Assembly: GCA_944392125.1 (NCBI GenBank) | Contig: CALXVP010000016.1 | Span: 1 to 36,731 of the forward strand | Direction of reading: 5' to 3' | From: an uncultured Alphaproteobacteria bacterium | Lineage (GTDB): Bacteria > Pseudomonadota > Alphaproteobacteria > CAAHEQ01 > UBA3637 | DNA length: 36,731 nt | Shown here: positions 35,506 through 36,731 of the stretch, in pieces | How positions within the stretch are numbered: position 1 is the stretch's first letter | Layout of the letters: each line of letters begins with the position of its first letter | The notes under the pieces: generated by a model | The model's input: the letters and a program-made list of their open reading frames with translations, nothing else | Database searches by the model: none | Told to the model about the DNA's origin: nothing | Program-made: the position numbers and the translations under genes

Positions 35506-35849
35506 CAAAAGAAAAAACTAATTATATCAATGGGAGAAAACTGATGTGGATGATGGTGATGTTCGATTTGCCGACTGAGACTCCTGCCGAACGCAAATCG
35601 GCAACCAAATTTAGAAAATTTTTGCTGGATGAGGGTTTTGAGATGGTGCAATTTTCGGTTTACGTTCAATTTACGGGGACATGGGAAAATTCGCAAAAAT
35701 ATGTGCGCGCCATCAAAAAAAATAATCCGAGTTATGGGGATGTAAACATTCTTTTTTTCACGGACAAGCAATTTTCAAGCATTATTCACATAGCGAATCG
35801 CGTGGAAAAAACACTCAAAGAAGAGCCATCGCAGTTTGAATTATTCTGA
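35502..35849 (+). CDS. cas2: Cas2 adaptation protein
   Basis: 115 aa if started at TTG 35502, whose first bases overlap the cas1 stop (TTGA) and which follows a TGAGGA site; 101 aa if started at ATG 35544, which has a GGGAG site seven bases upstream. The ferredoxin-like core is typical: MWMMVMFDLPTETPAERKSA, FRKFLLDEGFEMVQFSVYVQ and DVNILFFTDKQFSSIIH, ending QFELF. I favour the TTG because relatives as I recall them have a short N-terminal extension before the MW..VMFDLP strand. It closes the cas9-cas1-cas2 set; no csn2 or cas4 is present, which defines II-C. Confidence 0.95.
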   Translation: MTKEKTNYINGRKLMWMMVMFDLPTETPAERKSATKFRKFLLDEGFEMVQFSVYVQFTGTWENSQKYVRAIKKNNPSYGDVNILFFTDKQFSSIIHIANRVEKTLKEEPSQFELF

Positions 35850-35920
35850 ATTTCGGGAGATTCGGAGTCAAAAAAAATACGATTTTTGGATTAAAAAGAG
35901 GGTATAAAATATCATTTTTT

Positions 35921-35969
35921 TAAACAAGAAACAAGCCTAACTCCTTTATTTTAAAGGGAATTAGGCTCA
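35921..35969 (-). terminator. Terminator at the cas-proximal end of the CRISPR array
   Basis: On the minus strand AGCCTAATTCCCTTTA pairs with TAAAGGAGTTAGGCT (35934-35967), with one mismatch and one bulged base, followed by TGTTTCTTGTTT. No T-tract follows it on the + strand. It therefore terminates transcription leaving the array toward cas2. Confidence 0.75.
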
Positions 35970-35972
35970 TCT

Positions 35973-36731
35973 ATTGTAGCATATTGGTATTAGATGTCAA
36001 GTCGCAACCCGTCGCCGGTTGGTAAAACCATTCAGCAATTGTAGCATATTGGTATTAGATGTCAAGTCGCAACTATGCAGTTGTTACGTTAATTGTAGGA
36101 GTGATTGTAGCATATTGGTATTAGATGTCAAGTCGCAACAGAGTTTCGAACGGCGCTATTATTGGCGCTATTGTAGCATATTGGTATTAGATGTCAAGTC
36201 GCAACGTCAAAAATGGCTTTGAATACCTAAAAGCATTGTAGCATATTGGTATTAGATGTCAAGTCGCAACCACTAAGACACGGTTATTCATTCTATCAAT
36301 ATTGTAGCATATTGGTATTAGATGTCAAGTCGCAACATGTTGCCCCTTATGGGGCTTTAATGTTGCATTGTAGCATATTGGTATTAGATGTCAAGTCGCA
36401 ACTGCTACTTGGTTCCATTTCCTTTCCTTTCATTGTAGCATATTGGTATTAGATGTCAAGTCGCAACTAAAATTAAATGTTACTTTGTTCCAGACACATT
36501 GTAGCATATTGGTATTAGATGTCAAGTCGCAACGTAAAACTCGGGTGGTCAATCCACGCCCTTATTGTAGCATATTGGTATTAGATGTCAAGTCGCAACC
36601 CCGCTCCCATAATTTTTTGAAGTAACGCGATTGTAGCATATTGGTATTAGATGTCAAGTCGCAACCGCAACACCTGCTGGACACGAACAAAGCATATTGT
36701 AGCATATTGGTATTAGATGTCAAGTCGCAAC
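35973..36731 (-). CRISPR. Type II-C CRISPR array: 12 repeats, 11 spacers, continues past the window
   Basis: Twelve identical 36-bp repeats start at 35973, 36038, 36104, 36170, 36235, 36301, 36367, 36432, 36498, 36564, 36630 and 36696. The eleven spacers are 29 or 30 bp. Transcription is assigned to the minus strand, where the repeat begins GTTGCGACTTGACATC and ends CCAATATGCTACAAT, the end form of II-C repeats; the tracrRNA anti-repeat and the left-hand terminator agree with this. The last repeat ends exactly at the window edge, so the total number of units is unknown. No repeat is degenerate, including the one next to cas2. Confidence 0.98.
36696..36731 (-). promoter_or_regulatory. Promoter carried inside every CRISPR repeat (example: last repeat shown)
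   Basis: Read on the minus strand the repeat contains perfect -35 TTGACA, a 16-bp spacer (TCTAATACCAATATGC) and TACAAT, with TGC giving an extended -10 at the repeat's 3' end. A transcript would start about six bases into each spacer, giving guides of about 24 nt. The same sequence is present in all twelve repeats. Confidence 0.75.

Noticed and set aside
35850..35972. AT-rich stretch between cas2 and the array as a leader
   Set aside because: It lies at the 3' end of the array as transcribed and holds a terminator. With transcription on the minus strand a leader would be expected beyond the right window edge, although I cannot exclude acquisition at this side.
36019..36625. Three + strand ORFs across the CRISPR array with repeated CSILVLDVKSQ
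   Set aside because: They are translations of the repeats and spacers themselves; the periodic peptide is the repeat read in frame.

Overview
The window looks like a chromosomal segment of an AT-rich Gram-negative bacterium, most probably a host-associated alphaproteobacterium. Outer-membrane and periplasmic proteins are present (a FadL-type porin, lipoproteins, CpoB, NagZ), and there is a cpoB-tilS-ftsH cluster and a CarD regulator. The lineage is inferred from gene content and order, not from a marker phylogeny. No transposase or integrase was seen.

Layout. At the left edge (1-1430) is the 3' part of a Pro/Thr-rich membrane-anchored protein with a 192-bp duplication. A GC-rich stretch that may encode a structured RNA follows. 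From 1791 to 9390 seven genes lie on the minus strand: proS, a VirB8-like protein, a lipoprotein, nagZ, an RsmB-type rRNA methyltransferase, mnmA and a Na+/Ca2+ exchanger. From 9646 to 17214 there is a FadL-type porin, a small membrane protein, an ankyrin protein and the cpoB-tilS-ftsH cluster. From 17478 to 25711 there are hypothetical membrane proteins, a CorA/ZntB-type transporter, a secreted HExxH protein, xthA, a YggU protein, glucokinase, a duplicated and decaying lipoprotein region and a CarD regulator. From 25896 to 29213 there is a CAT-anticodon tRNA, a small protein, a CMD/cyclophilin-like pair ending in a probable deletion scar, and a CBS-domain CNNM/HlyC-type protein.

The most notable region is 29441-36731. 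A two-domain nucleotidase-nucleoside hydrolase is followed by a complete type II-C CRISPR-Cas locus: a divergently transcribed tracrRNA, a compact cas9 (1154 aa), cas1, cas2 and an array of 12 identical 36-bp repeats with 11 spacers of 29-30 bp that reaches the window edge. Every repeat, read on the minus strand, contains a complete sigma70-type promoter (TTGACA, 16 bp, TGC-TACAAT), so each crRNA can be started separately and antisense to the cas genes. A terminator hairpin sits directly beyond the cas-proximal repeat, where it would stop this transcription before cas2. The tracrRNA anti-repeat keeps 22 contiguous repeat bases but differs from the repeat at the -35 and -10 boxes. Together these give a coherent model of a minimal II-C locus with distributed promoters.

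Transcription signals are clear in this AT-rich genome: many genes have a near-consensus -35/-10 pair with 17-bp spacing, and these are listed separately.
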